Of a stretch of DNA of 64,000 nt, positions 63,277 to 64,000 are shown piece by piece. Source of the stretch: Corynebacterium sp. ACRPO (GTDB lineage: Bacteria > Actinomycetota > Actinomycetes > Mycobacteriales > Mycobacteriaceae); the NCBI RefSeq assembly GCF_022347205.1, contig NZ_JAKRNE010000002.1, positions 124,001-188,000 of the forward strand. Reading direction: 5' to 3'. Under the pieces are notes generated by a model. That model ran no database searches, was not told where the DNA came from, and saw only the letters and a list, made by a program, of their open reading frames with translations. Within the stretch, counting starts at the first letter, position 1. Every line of letters starts with the position of its first letter. The translations under genes were made by a program, and so were the position numbers.

Positions 63277-64000
63277 ATGGCTTCTTACCTCGTGCATGGA
63301 CTGTGGCTCCCCGTTACGGGACTAGGTCTATGGATTGAACAGGTAGAAGGGCACAAGATCGTCATGCCCAATGCCGTTCCTGAGGGCACCTTCCCGCCAG
63401 CGGTGGAGTCCATCCTGGCGAGGAAATCCTTCCGCAACCGAGCGCGGGTATCGCTGCGCACGCCCAAGGGCAAGGATGTCTCCCTGATGGTGCCCATGGC
63501 GATGTTCGGACCCGAAGAGGCCGTGGCGGCGCTTGCCCAAATGGAGCACCTGAACCACAAGCCGCCGGCCACCATTGCGCCCGACCTCCAGTGGCTGATC
63601 CATGCCTACAGCGGGCTGTGCAAGTTCGTGCGCGCCGGCCGCGTGACCTTCCGGCTGGCTTACCAGGCCAATGAGTGGTTCCCCATGTGGCAGCTGGCCT
63701 CCGGCTTGGGCGAGCGCGGCTGGCTCGCGGAGATGATGGCGGCCGCGCCGGGCATCTTGCACGTGAATAACCGGGCACTCTCAGATGACATGGCCGATGA
63801 GCTCACCCACTGGATTGCCTTCCGCGAGCTGCGGCCCGTGGCGGAGGCTCCGCGCCCGATGCCGTGGCACGAGTTTGCCCGCGCCCTGCTCGATACGCGG
63901 CCGATCCGGCGGGGACGCTCGCAGCTGCTGCGTGGGCTCAATGAGTGGAAGAATTCCATCTACGAGGTAGAACTCCAGCTGGTCTACATCGTGGAGGAGC
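63277..64000 (+). CDS. Probable SNF2-type DEAD/DEAH helicase, N-terminal part (runs off the window)
   Basis: The frame is open from ATG 63265/63277 to the last base, at least 241 residues, beginning MASYLVHGLWLPVTGLGLWIEQVEGHKIVMP. This N-terminal pattern (HGLWLP, GLGLWIE) is seen in the long actinobacterial SNF2 helicases of the HelZ type, whose helicase domain starts after residue 400 and so would lie outside the window. ATG 63277 has TATGCT 7 nt upstream (leaderless), whereas 63265 has AGGGG. The helicase call rests only on the N-terminal region. Confidence 0.6.
   Translation, partial: MASYLVHGLWLPVTGLGLWIEQVEGHKIVMPNAVPEGTFPPAVESILARKSFRNRARVSLRTPKGKDVSLMVPMAMFGPEEAVAALAQMEHLNHKPPATIAPDLQWLIHAYSGLCKFVRAGRVTFRLAYQANEWFPMWQLASGLGERGWLAEMMAAAPGILHVNNRALSDDMADELTHWIAFRELRPVAEAPRPMPWHEFARALLDTRPIRRGRSQLLRGLNEWKNSIYEVELQLVYIVEE

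Overview
The window is chromosomal DNA of a Corynebacterium species. GC is high, many genes have leaderless ATG/GTG starts with a TANNNT box 6-9 nt upstream, and the gene order typA-lpqW-mshB-fdxA-dapC, dapD/dapE-folP2-gpgS-DivIVA-DUF3117, glgA/glgC, sigE-anti-sigma-tatB/mrp and odhA is the one shared by corynebacteria and mycobacteria. It encodes mycothiol synthesis, diaminopimelate synthesis and the fused OdhA. It is not C. glutamicum, because a complete histidine-utilisation (hut) locus is present. I found no rRNA, tRNA, CRISPR array or intact insertion sequence.

Layout. 1-7.6 kb: end of typA, a GPP34-like protein, lpqW, mshB, fdxA, dapC, a pseudouridine synthase and a GtrA protein. 7.6-13.5 kb: a small regulator/membrane-protein operon, a DUF559 protein, two amino-acid permeases and dapD. 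13.5-18.3 kb: dapE, a LOG protein, folP2, gpgS, a DivIVA-domain protein, a DUF3117 protein and a methyltransferase. 18.7-22.6 kb: a GH32-fold protein, glgA and glgC. 22.6-27.1 kb: an O-methyltransferase, sigE, its anti-sigma factor, tatB, mrp and a lipoprotein. 27.6-31.3 kb: odhA. 31.5-37.9 kb: hypotheticals, an esterase, an ECF S-component and an MFS exporter. 37.9-43.3 kb: a visibly less GC-rich accessory stretch with a divergent Nramp-like transporter, a PLD-helicase-DUF3427 protein, an HNH-nuclease-like fragment and a Nudix hydrolase. 43.4-57.1 kb: two YjiH transporters and the hut locus. 57.1-64 kb: a DEAD-box RNA helicase, two HNH proteins, putP and the start of a probable SNF2-type helicase.

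The most interesting system is the hut region. hutH, hutU, hutI and hutG are interleaved with an IclR regulator, a YjiH transporter, a class III CoA-transferase and an acyl-CoA dehydrogenase. The dehydrogenase resembles glutaryl-CoA dehydrogenase but lacks the two residues that handle the glutaryl carboxylate. The acyl-CoA dehydrogenase, CoA-transferase, YjiH and hutG genes form one apparent operon, divergent from the IclR gene. The same 18-bp operator-like palindrome lies in that divergent promoter region and again upstream of hutUI. I propose a side branch that oxidises imidazole propionate, as its CoA thioester, to urocanate and feeds HutU. This is inference and untested.

Other points of note: a family of ~64-72-bp hairpin repeats, grouped at 3' ends of genes; a GH32-fold protein next to glgA that has lost all three catalytic acids; and two perfect DnaA boxes in an intergenic region.
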